Source: RPQJ01 sp036277615
GTDB lineage: Bacteria; Pseudomonadota; Gammaproteobacteria; Steroidobacterales; Steroidobacteraceae
Length of the DNA stretch: 5,236 bases
Assembly: GCA_036277615.1 (NCBI GenBank)
Contig: DASUMQ010000233.1
Span: 1 to 5,236 of the forward strand
Direction of reading: 5' to 3'
In this document: positions 1 through 5,236 of the stretch, piece after piece
Numbering within the stretch: position 1 is the first letter of the stretch
Layout of the letters: each line of letters opens with the position of its first letter
Program-made: the position numbers and the translations under genes
The notes under the pieces: generated by a model
The model's database searches: none
Seen by the model: only the letters and a program-made list of their open reading frames with translations
Told to the model about the DNA's origin: nothing

Positions 1-348
1 GGCGGGCCGTCGGACTGGATGGGCCGCCACTTTTTCTCGGGCGGCATGATGCCGAGCGACGAACTTCCCCTGCGCTTCCAGGACCGGCTGCGATTCCTCG
101 CACGCTGGCGCTGGGACGGTACCCACTACGAGCGCACCGCGAACGCCTGGCTCGCGAACGTGGACGTGCGTCGCACTGCGGTGCTGGATGTGCTCGGGAC
201 GACCTATGGCGATGATGCTGCACAGTGGCTGCAGCGCTGGCGCGTGTTCTTCATGGCCTGCGCGGAACTGTTCGGCTACGGGCAGGGCCAGGAATGGTGG
301 GTGAGCCACTACCTGTTCGAGCGGCCCGCAAACAGGGGGTCCCGGTGA
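1..348 (+). CDS. CFA-family SAM-dependent methyltransferase, C-terminal part (5' end outside window)
   Basis: This is the last 115 residues of a protein whose start lies upstream of the window; the frame is open from base 1 to the TGA at 346-348. The visible part looks like the C-terminal, lipid-facing region of the cyclopropane-fatty-acid synthase/mycolic-acid methyltransferase family. Residues 40-54 (G-THY-x-x-T-x-x-AW-x-x-N) line up with GPHY...AW..N in the complete CFA gene at 3856-5091, and Tyr43 falls where the family has its active-site tyrosine. The end is aromatic-rich (FFMACAELFGYGQGQEWW at 83-100, then VSHYLF), a typical terminus for this group. The SAM-binding motif is not in the window, so activity cannot be judged. 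It differs clearly from the second CFA-type gene, so it is a distinct paralogue and not a recent duplicate. Its stop overlaps the lipocalin start by four bases. Any methyl acceptor beyond an unsaturated acyl chain is inference. Confidence 0.8.
   Translation, partial: GGPSDWMGRHFFSGGMMPSDELPLRFQDRLRFLARWRWDGTHYERTANAWLANVDVRRTAVLDVLGTTYGDDAAQWLQRWRVFFMACAELFGYGQGQEWWVSHYLFERPANRGSR
334..339 (+). promoter_or_regulatory. Ribosome binding site for the lipocalin gene
   Basis: AGGGGG lies five bases before the GTG at 345. It supports that GTG as the start instead of the in-frame ATG at 225, which lies deep inside the upstream methyltransferase gene and would add about 40 Arg-rich residues ahead of the signal peptide. 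Confidence 0.6.
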
Positions 349-911
349 GCGTCGCGTGGATCTGGCCCGTGGGCGCGCTTGCGGCCCTCGCACTCGCAGG
401 CTGCAGCAGCGTGCCGAAGCCGCCTCTCCCGACAGTCCCGCAGGTCGACCTCGAGCGATTCATGGGTGACTGGTACGTGATTGCCTGCATCCCGACCTGG
501 ATCGAGCGTGACGCGTGGAATGCGGTCGAGTCCTACCGGCTCGACGCCGACGGCACGATCGCCACGACGTTTACGTTCCGCAAGGGTGGTTTCGACGGCC
601 CGGAGAAACGCATGACGCCGCGCGGCTACGTGCAAGATCGCACGTCGAACGCCGTCTGGGGCATGCAGTTCGTGTGGCCGATCAAGGCCGACTACCGCAT
701 CGTCTACCTTTCGGACGACTACGCACGGACGGTGGTCGCGCGCGAGGCCCGCGACTACGTCTGGATCATGGCACGCACGCCGGAGATCGACGGCGCGGAG
801 TACTCGCGTCTCACCGCCTTCGTGGCTTCGCTCGGCTACGACGCGGCGAAACTCCGCAAGGTACCTCAACGCTGGCCTGCCGCTGCTACGCCGCAGGGGT
901 CTGCGCCGTGA
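345..911 (+). CDS. Outer-membrane lipocalin lipoprotein (Blc type)
   Basis: A 188-residue lipoprotein of the bacterial lipocalin family, small beta-barrels that bind lipids or other hydrophobic ligands. The GTG start gives a short hydrophobic signal (residues 4-18) ending in lipobox ALAGC, with acylated Cys20. Ser at +2 predicts sorting to the outer membrane. The lipocalin signature follows at once: VDLERFMGDWY (34-44) carries the invariant G-x-W. Later blocks fit Blc proteins: an ESYRLDADG strand (62-70), WGMQFVWPIKADY (105-117), and RDYVWIMARTP (136-146), matching the conserved YxWILSRTP region. The C-terminal tail (about 165-188) is Ala/Pro-rich. The gene overlaps its upstream neighbour by GTGA at 345-348 and the desaturase by GTGA at 908-911. 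Sitting among acyl-chain-modifying enzymes, it may carry or scavenge modified or damaged fatty acids or lysophospholipids; that role is inferred from context. The family call is firm, the ligand unknown. Confidence 0.93.
   Translation: MSVAWIWPVGALAALALAGCSSVPKPPLPTVPQVDLERFMGDWYVIACIPTWIERDAWNAVESYRLDADGTIATTFTFRKGGFDGPEKRMTPRGYVQDRTSNAVWGMQFVWPIKADYRIVYLSDDYARTVVAREARDYVWIMARTPEIDGAEYSRLTAFVASLGYDAAKLRKVPQRWPAAATPQGSAP
895..899 (+). promoter_or_regulatory. Ribosome binding site for the desaturase gene
   Basis: AGGGG lies eight bases before the GTG at 908, inside the end of the lipocalin gene. It helps place the desaturase start at 908. The same reading frame is open back to an ATG at 515, but the upstream part is Arg/His-rich, lies antiphase to the lipocalin and matches nothing in desaturases. 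Confidence 0.6.
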
Positions 912-1855
912 ACTCGCGTCTCGTCCTCGCGCTGCGCCGCTGGGTCGACAGTGCCCCCGTGGCGGATGACGGACACGGTGACCCGCGCGGCATCGACTGG
1001 CCGCGCGTGGTGCCCTTCGTCGCGCTGCACTTCGGCTGCCTCGGCGTGATCTGGACCGGCTGGAGCCCGTTTGCGGCCGGCCTCGCAGTCGCGCTCTTCG
1101 CGCTGCGCATGTTCGCGATCACGGCCTTCTACCACCGCTATTTCTCGCATCGGACCTTCCGCACCAGCCGCGCCTGGCAGTTCGTGTTCGCCGTGCTCGG
1201 CGCTTCGGCCGTGCAGCGCGGGCCGCTGTGGTGGGCGGCGCATCACCGACATCACCACGTGCATTCCGACCGGCCGCAGGACCCGCATTCCGAGCTGCAG
1301 CACGGCTTCCTGCGGAGTCACATGGGCTGGTTCCTCGCGCGCGAGAATTTTGCGACCCGTACCCACCTCGTGCGCGATCTTGCGCGCTACCCGGAGCTGC
1401 GCTGGCTGGATCGCTACGATGCGGCCGTTCCGGCCGCGCTCTTCGTGGCACTTTGGGCCCTCGGCGCCTGGCTCGAGGCCGCACACCCTGCCCTTGGCAC
1501 CGGTGCCTGGCAACTCGTCGTGTGGGGCTTCTGCGTTTCGACCGTCGTCCTGTTCCATTCCACCTTTCTCATCAACTCGCTCGCCCACCGCTGGGGCTCG
1601 CGTCGCTACGAAACCGCCGACGAGTCGCGCAATAACGCCCTGCTCGCGCTGCTCACCTTCGGCGAGGGCTGGCACAACAACCACCACCGCTACCCGGGCG
1701 CTGCGCGACAGGGTTTCTACTGGTGGGAAGTGGACCTCAGCTGGTATGGGCTGAGGTTGCTGGCCTTGCTGGGCATCGTCCGCGACCTGCGCCGGGTGCC
1801 GGTCTCGGTGCTCGAGTCCGGGCGCCGCACTGGCAGCAGCGGCAGCCGGCCGTGA
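908..1855 (+). CDS. Membrane fatty-acid desaturase (acyl-CoA/acyl-lipid delta-9 type)
   Basis: A 315-residue di-iron membrane desaturase, about the usual length for bacterial members of the family. All three histidine boxes are intact: HRYFSH (76-81), HHRHHH (112-117, containing HxxHH) and HNNHH (256-260) within FGEGWHNNHHRYP. The NSLAH stretch (223-227) adds the further Asn/His seen near the metal site in stearoyl-CoA desaturases. Hydrophobic segments near 34-50, 55-75, 91-105, 172-190 and 202-222 fit an inner-membrane protein with cytoplasmic active site. The family inserts a cis double bond, usually at C9, using O2 and electrons from a ferredoxin- or cytochrome-b5-type donor; no donor gene is in this window. 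The double bond would be the natural substrate for the CFA-type enzymes encoded on either side. The GTG start at 908 overlaps the lipocalin stop, and the stop overlaps the next gene by GTGA. Regiospecificity and acyl carrier cannot be told from sequence. Confidence 0.92.
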   Translation: MNSRLVLALRRWVDSAPVADDGHGDPRGIDWPRVVPFVALHFGCLGVIWTGWSPFAAGLAVALFALRMFAITAFYHRYFSHRTFRTSRAWQFVFAVLGASAVQRGPLWWAAHHRHHHVHSDRPQDPHSELQHGFLRSHMGWFLARENFATRTHLVRDLARYPELRWLDRYDAAVPAALFVALWALGAWLEAAHPALGTGAWQLVVWGFCVSTVVLFHSTFLINSLAHRWGSRRYETADESRNNALLALLTFGEGWHNNHHRYPGAARQGFYWWEVDLSWYGLRLLALLGIVRDLRRVPVSVLESGRRTGSSGSRP

Positions 1856-3120
1856 AGATCGCGGTCGTCGGGGCCGGCATCGCCGGCAATGTCGCCGCTC
1901 GCGAGCTGCATCGCGAGCACGACGTCACGGTGTTCGAGGCCGGCAGCCACGTCGGCGGCCACAGCCATACCCACGACGTGGAGTGGCGGGGCCGCAACTG
2001 GCAGGTGGACACCGGCTTCATCGTCTTCAACGATCGCACTTACCCGAACTTCGTCGCGCTCCTCGAGCGGCTCGGCGTGCCCTCGCAGGAGAGCAGCATG
2101 AGCTTTTCGGTGCGCGACGAGGCCACGGGACTCGAGTACAACGGCACCTCGCTCAATGCGCTTTTCGCGCAGCGTCGCAACCTGCTGCGCCCGTCGTTTC
2201 TCGCCATGGTGCGCGACATCCTGCGCTTCAATCGCGAGGCACCGCGCCTGCTCGATGAACCCGGCGCGGAGCTGCCGCTCGCGGAGTACCTCGCCCGCGG
2301 CCGCTACGGCCGCGCCTTCATCGCACACTACGTAGTGCCGATGGGCGCCGCGATCTGGTCCACCGACGCGGCGTCGATGATGCGCTTCCCGGCGCGCTTC
2401 TTCGTGCGCTTCCTCCACAACCACGGCATGCTGACCGTGGACGAACGCCCGACCTGGCGCACGATACGCGGCGGGTCCGCACGCTACGTCGAGAAGCTGA
2501 CGGCCCCGTTCCGCGACCGCATCCACCTCGGCACTCCGGTCGAGCAGGTTCGGCGGATTCCCGGCGGCGCGCTCGTGAAGCCACGCGGGCACGAGGCGCT
2601 GCGCTTCGACGCCGTCTTTCTCGCCTGTCACAGCGACCAGGCGCTCGCGTTGCTCGCCGATCCCGGCGATGTCGAACGCGAGGTGCTGGCCGCGATCCCA
2701 TATCAGCGCAACGACGCCGTGCTGCACACCGACGCGCGCCTGATGCCGCGCCGGCGACTCGCGTGGGCGGCGTGGAACTATCACCTTCGCCCGGACCGTG
2801 GGCCGGTCGCACTCACATACAACATGAGCATCCTGCAGCGGCTCGACACCCCCGAGCCTTTCCTGGTGACCCTCAACCGGTGTGCAGACATCGATCCGTC
2901 GCGCGTGATCCGGCGGATCACCTATCAACACCCGCTCTACACGCCGGCGTCGGTCGCGGCCCAGGCCCGTCACCGCGAGATCGACGGCGCGCGATCGACC
3001 TATTTCTGCGGTGCCTGGCTGCGCAATGGCTTCCACGAGGACGGCGTCGGCAGCGCACTCGCGGCCGTCGGGCATTTCAGGGACGACCATGCAAAGCGCG
3101 CTCTACCGCGGTCGGCTTAG
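1852..3120 (+). CDS. FAD-dependent oxidoreductase, amine-oxidase fold (COG2907-like)
   Basis: A 422-residue flavoprotein. The N-terminus begins directly with an FAD-binding Rossmann motif, VVGAGIAG (5-12), with ribose-binding acidic Glu29 in VFEAG and the GG pair at 35-36 of the GAGxxGG region. VDTGFIVFND (52-61), MGAAIWST (164-171), FPARFFVRFLHNHGML (179-194) and RPTWRTIRGGSARYV (199-213) are blocks I associate with the COG2907 group found beside DUF1365 and CFA genes. The C-terminal FAD block, YFCGAWLRNGFHEDGVGSA (384-402), is intact. No signal peptide or membrane segment is seen, so it is probably cytoplasmic or peripheral. The reaction is not established. By context it may oxidise or reduce an acyl chain before or after methyl transfer. 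The GTG start at 1852 overlaps the desaturase stop (GTGA) and lacks a clear Shine-Dalgarno, suggesting dependence on coupling. An earlier in-frame ATG at 1723 is rejected because it precedes the Rossmann strand with unrelated sequence. Confidence 0.9.
   Translation: MKIAVVGAGIAGNVAARELHREHDVTVFEAGSHVGGHSHTHDVEWRGRNWQVDTGFIVFNDRTYPNFVALLERLGVPSQESSMSFSVRDEATGLEYNGTSLNALFAQRRNLLRPSFLAMVRDILRFNREAPRLLDEPGAELPLAEYLARGRYGRAFIAHYVVPMGAAIWSTDAASMMRFPARFFVRFLHNHGMLTVDERPTWRTIRGGSARYVEKLTAPFRDRIHLGTPVEQVRRIPGGALVKPRGHEALRFDAVFLACHSDQALALLADPGDVEREVLAAIPYQRNDAVLHTDARLMPRRRLAWAAWNYHLRPDRGPVALTYNMSILQRLDTPEPFLVTLNRCADIDPSRVIRRITYQHPLYTPASVAAQARHREIDGARSTYFCGAWLRNGFHEDGVGSALAAVGHFRDDHAKRALPRSA
3079..3083 (+). 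promoter_or_regulatory. Ribosome binding site for the DUF1365 gene
   Basis: AGGGA lies five bases before the ATG at 3089, inside the 3' end of the FAD gene. It supports the ATG at 3089 over the in-frame ATG at 3011, which would add 26 residues with no family resemblance. Confidence 0.55.
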
Positions 3121-3859
3121 CCACCGCCGGCGGGGCCCGGTGCCGCACGTGTTCGACTACGCGGTGTGTCACGTCTGGATCGACCTCGCGGAACTCGACA
3201 CGGTGTTCGCCCGCCGCTGGTTCTGGTCGACTCGCCGGCCGGCGCTCGCCTGGCTGCGCCGCGCCGACTACCTCGGCGACCCGGCCGTGCCGCTCGACCT
3301 GGCGGTGCGCGATCGGGTCGAGGCCGAGACCGGGCGCCGACCGACCGGTCCGATCCGCCTGCTCACGCACCTGCGCAGCTTCGGGCACTGCTTCAACCCG
3401 GTGAGCTTCTACTACTGCTACGACGAGCGCGGGCGCGACATCGAGGCGGTGCTCGCGGACATCACCAACACGCCGTGGGGCGAGCGCCACGCGTACGTGC
3501 TGCCGGCCTCCGCGGCGGAGCGCCGCGGCGACACATTGCGCTTCCGCTTTGCCAAGCGCTTCCACGTCTCACCGTTCATGCCGATGGACCAGGATTACGA
3601 CTGGACCTTCACGACGCCGGGCGATTGTCTGGGCGTGCGTATGGTGAACCGCCGCCGCGGCGAGCGAGTGTTCGATGTCGCGCTCAACCTCGAGCGGCAG
3701 GAAATCACCGGGCGAAGCCTGGCCTGGGCGCTCGCACGGTATCCATTTGCCACGCTGAACATCGTGCGACGGATCTACTGGCAGGCCCTGCGCCTCTGGT
3801 GCAAGCGGATCCCCTTTCACGCCCACCCGGCCACCCGTGCCGAGGAGCCACTGACTTGA
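3089..3859 (+). CDS. DUF1365 family protein
   Basis: A 256-residue protein, normal for DUF1365 (COG3496). It starts MQSALYRGRLSHRR and then HVFDYAVCHVWIDL (20-33), the usual N-terminus of the family. Hallmark blocks follow: SFGHCFNPVSFYYCYD (97-112), NTPWGERHAYVLP (127-139), KRFHVSPFMPMDQDYDW (156-172), and a C-terminal TLNIVRRIYWQALRLWCKR helix (222-240) ending in the common HP motif (246-247). The conserved His, Cys and aromatic residues suggest a ligand or cofactor site, but no biochemical activity is established to my knowledge. DUF1365 genes commonly sit between an FAD oxidoreductase and a CFA synthase, as here, so a role in the same acyl-chain modification is a fair inference. The gene overlaps the FAD gene by 32 bases and the CFA gene by four (TTGA at 3856-3859). 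It has the operon's only ATG start. No signal peptide is seen. Confidence 0.92.
   Translation: MQSALYRGRLSHRRRGPVPHVFDYAVCHVWIDLAELDTVFARRWFWSTRRPALAWLRRADYLGDPAVPLDLAVRDRVEAETGRRPTGPIRLLTHLRSFGHCFNPVSFYYCYDERGRDIEAVLADITNTPWGERHAYVLPASAAERRGDTLRFRFAKRFHVSPFMPMDQDYDWTFTTPGDCLGVRMVNRRRGERVFDVALNLERQEITGRSLAWALARYPFATLNIVRRIYWQALRLWCKRIPFHAHPATRAEEPLT
3842..3847 (+). promoter_or_regulatory. Ribosome binding site that decides a TTG start for the CFA gene
   Basis: GAGGAG, the strongest Shine-Dalgarno in the window, sits eight bases before the TTG at 3856. The alternative in-frame ATG at 3880 has no such site at a suitable distance. With the TTGA overlap this favours TTG as the true start. Confidence 0.65.
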
Positions 3860-5091
3860 ACGACACGACCCTGGTCGAAATGGCCCCCGCGCTGCCCCGC
3901 CCCAACCCGCTCGGTGCCGCTGCCCGCCGGCTGGTGCTCGGTAGACTGGGGACGCTGGAGAACGGCTTGCTGCGGGTGCACGAGGGCGATGCCGTGCACG
4001 AGTTCCGCGGTGCCGGTGCCGGCATCGCCGCTTCCATCGAAGTGAAACACCCGGCGTTCTATGCCGACCTCGCCTATGGGGGATCGGTCGGCGCAGCCGA
4101 GTCCTACATGCTCGGCCACTGGTCCACGCACGACCTCACGGCGCTGCTGCGACTGATGCTTGCGAACCGCGCCGTGCTCGACTCCCTGGAGTCCGGGCTC
4201 GCGAGCGTTTCGGCGCCGCTGCGCCTCGCCGCGCACTGGCTGCATCGCAACACGCGTGCCGGCAGCCGACGCAACATCTCTGCCCACTACGACCTCGGCA
4301 ACGACTTCTTCCGGCTCATGCTCGACGAGACGATGATGTACTCATGTGCGCTCTTCGAGCGCCCGGAGATGAGCCTGGCCGAGGCGTCGCGCGCCAAGCT
4401 CGACCAGGTGTGCCGGAAACTCCAGCTCGGACCGGCAAATCACGTCCTCGAGATCGGCACCGGCTGGGGCGGCTTTGCCATCCATGCCGCGCGGCGCTAC
4501 GGCTGCCGCGTAACCTCCACGACCATTTCGCCGAGCCAGTTCGAACTCGCTCGCGAGCGGGTCCGCGCGCTGGGCCTCGAAGACCAGGTCACGGTCCTGC
4601 TGGAGGACTATCGGGACCTCCAGGGCCAATACGATCGACTGGTCTCGATCGAGATGATCGAGGCCATCGGGCATCGGCAGTTCGGTGAGTTCTTCCGCCG
4701 AGCGGCCGAACTGGTCACGCGTGACGGCCGCATGGTGCTGCAGTCGATCACGATCGCCGACCGTCAGTACGCACGCGCGCGCGACGAGGTCGACTTCATC
4801 AAGCGGTACATTTTCCCCGGCTCCTGCATTCCGTCGGTGGGAGCGCTCACCGAGGCCATGATCGCGCACAGCGACCTGCGTCTCGTGCACCTGGAGGACA
4901 TCGGGCCCCACTACGCGACCACGCTCGCGGCCTGGCGACGTAACTTCCACGTGAACCTCGACGAGGTGCGTGCACTGGGCTACCCGGACAGCTTCGTCCG
5001 GATGTGGGAGTACTACCTTTGCTACTGCGAGGCGGGCTTCGCCGAGCGCGCGCTCGGCGACGTGCAGATGGTGCTGACGCGCGAAGGGTGA
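3856..5091 (+). CDS. cfa: Cyclopropane-fatty-acyl-phospholipid synthase family methyltransferase
   Basis: A 411-residue SAM-dependent enzyme of the CFA synthase family, which adds a methylene (or in relatives a methyl) from SAM across a cis double bond of a phospholipid acyl chain at the inner membrane. An N-terminal lipid-facing region (about 1-135) precedes NISAHYDLGNDFF (140-152) and MMYSCALF (160-167). The SAM-binding glycine motif is VLEIGTGWGGFA (197-208), followed by TTISPSQFELARER (222-235) and SIEMIEAIGH (264-273). By motif alignment with E. coli CFA synthase, the bicarbonate-site residues map to Cys164, Glu269, Gln296 (His in E. coli), Ile298 and Tyr353. DFIKRYIFPGSCIPS (313-327) resembles the plant and COG2230 subgroup. 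The TTG start at 3856 overlaps the DUF1365 stop; ATG at 3880 is the alternative and would remove eight residues. The same frame is open back to 3166, but that part is an Arg/Pro-rich shadow of DUF1365. Product chemistry (cyclopropane or methyl-branched) is unproven. Confidence 0.92.
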   Translation: MNDTTLVEMAPALPRPNPLGAAARRLVLGRLGTLENGLLRVHEGDAVHEFRGAGAGIAASIEVKHPAFYADLAYGGSVGAAESYMLGHWSTHDLTALLRLMLANRAVLDSLESGLASVSAPLRLAAHWLHRNTRAGSRRNISAHYDLGNDFFRLMLDETMMYSCALFERPEMSLAEASRAKLDQVCRKLQLGPANHVLEIGTGWGGFAIHAARRYGCRVTSTTISPSQFELARERVRALGLEDQVTVLLEDYRDLQGQYDRLVSIEMIEAIGHRQFGEFFRRAAELVTRDGRMVLQSITIADRQYARARDEVDFIKRYIFPGSCIPSVGALTEAMIAHSDLRLVHLEDIGPHYATTLAAWRRNFHVNLDEVRALGYPDSFVRMWEYYLCYCEAGFAERALGDVQMVLTREG

Positions 5092-5236
5092 GCCGCAGGC
5101 TGATCGTTCGCGCCGGCATCCGCGCCCCAGCGGCCCACACCTCAGGTGGATGGGCAATCCTGGCTTGGGCCCACTCCCGTTGTCGCAAATTGATGGCCCC
5201 TCGCCACCGCTGCGTCCGGCGACATCCAGAGCCGTC
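5092..5236 (+). other. 3' flank with no supported gene
   Basis: These 145 bases follow the CFA stop and run to the window edge. A GTG at 5088, again overlapping the stop as GTGA, opens a frame with no stop before the edge. Its 49 codons give an Arg-rich, low-hydrophobicity product with weaker G/C bias at third positions than the genes upstream, and no spaced Shine-Dalgarno. An ATG at 5150 is open for 29 codons and is equally unconvincing. On the minus strand a frame enters from the edge and stops at 5142-5144. I see no T-tract hairpin typical of an intrinsic terminator. The operon may end here or continue beyond the window. Confidence 0.4.

Noticed and set aside
515..907. In-frame N-terminal extension of the desaturase back to an ATG at 515
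   Set aside because: It lies antiphase inside the lipocalin gene, encodes an Arg/His-rich stretch unlike any desaturase N-terminus, and the GTG at 908 has a good ribosome binding site.
866..1687. 273-codon minus-strand open frame opposite the desaturase
   Set aside because: The + strand has all three histidine boxes in frame. The minus translation is charged and low in complexity with no family resemblance.
1717..3090. 457-codon open frame on the minus strand opposite the FAD gene
   Set aside because: It is exactly antisense to an FAD enzyme with intact motifs. Its translation is rich in Arg, Ala, Val and His with no recognisable domain, as expected from G/C-biased codons read backwards.
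3166..3855. In-frame N-terminal extension of the CFA gene to a 641-residue protein, as if a fusion
   Set aside because: The extra 230 residues are Arg/Pro/Ala-rich and fully overlap the well-supported DUF1365 gene in another frame. A strong Shine-Dalgarno and TTGA overlap place the start at 3856.
5139..5149. Small inverted repeat (CACCT-C-AGGTG) after the CFA gene as a possible terminator
   Set aside because: The arms are only five bases with a one-base loop, which cannot form a normal hairpin, and no run of T follows.
4342..5157. 271-codon minus-strand open frame opposite the CFA gene
   Set aside because: It is a shadow of the CFA coding frame; the + strand product has a complete set of family motifs.

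Overview
The window is a GC-rich, tightly packed stretch of bacterial chromosome. All recognisable genes lie on the + strand and run in one direction. Base composition, the gene families and the lipoprotein signal point to a Gram-negative proteobacterium. A high-GC gammaproteobacterium is my best guess, but nothing here fixes the taxon.

Layout, left to right: (1) 1-348, the C-terminal 115 residues of a SAM-dependent methyltransferase of the cyclopropane-fatty-acid synthase (CFA) family, whose start lies outside the window; (2) 345-911, a Blc-type lipocalin lipoprotein; (3) 908-1855, a membrane fatty-acid desaturase of the acyl-CoA/acyl-lipid delta-9 type with three histidine boxes; (4) 1852-3120, an FAD-dependent amine-oxidase-fold oxidoreductase; (5) 3089-3859, a DUF1365 protein; (6) 3856-5091, a complete CFA-synthase-family methyltransferase. 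The last 145 bases hold no gene I can support.

The genes form one unbroken operon segment. Four of the five junctions are 4-base stop/start overlaps (GTGA three times, TTGA once), so the downstream gene begins with GTG or TTG. The fifth is a 32-base overlap into an ATG. There is no intergenic space between position 1 and 5091, so the promoter must lie upstream of the window. Translational coupling is likely throughout.

The genes read as a membrane-lipid modification set. The desaturase would introduce a cis double bond into an acyl chain. One or both CFA-type methyltransferases would add a SAM-derived carbon at such a double bond. The FAD enzyme and DUF1365 protein are regular partners of this CFA subfamily with no settled reaction, and the lipocalin could bind or shuttle the product or damaged lipids at the outer membrane. 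The final product (cyclopropane, methyl-branched, furan or another modified acyl chain) cannot be read from the sequence. The most striking points are the FAD-DUF1365-CFA order, which resembles the fused plant cyclopropane synthases, the pairing of two diverged CFA-type enzymes with a desaturase, and a Gln where E. coli CFA synthase has a bicarbonate-site His.
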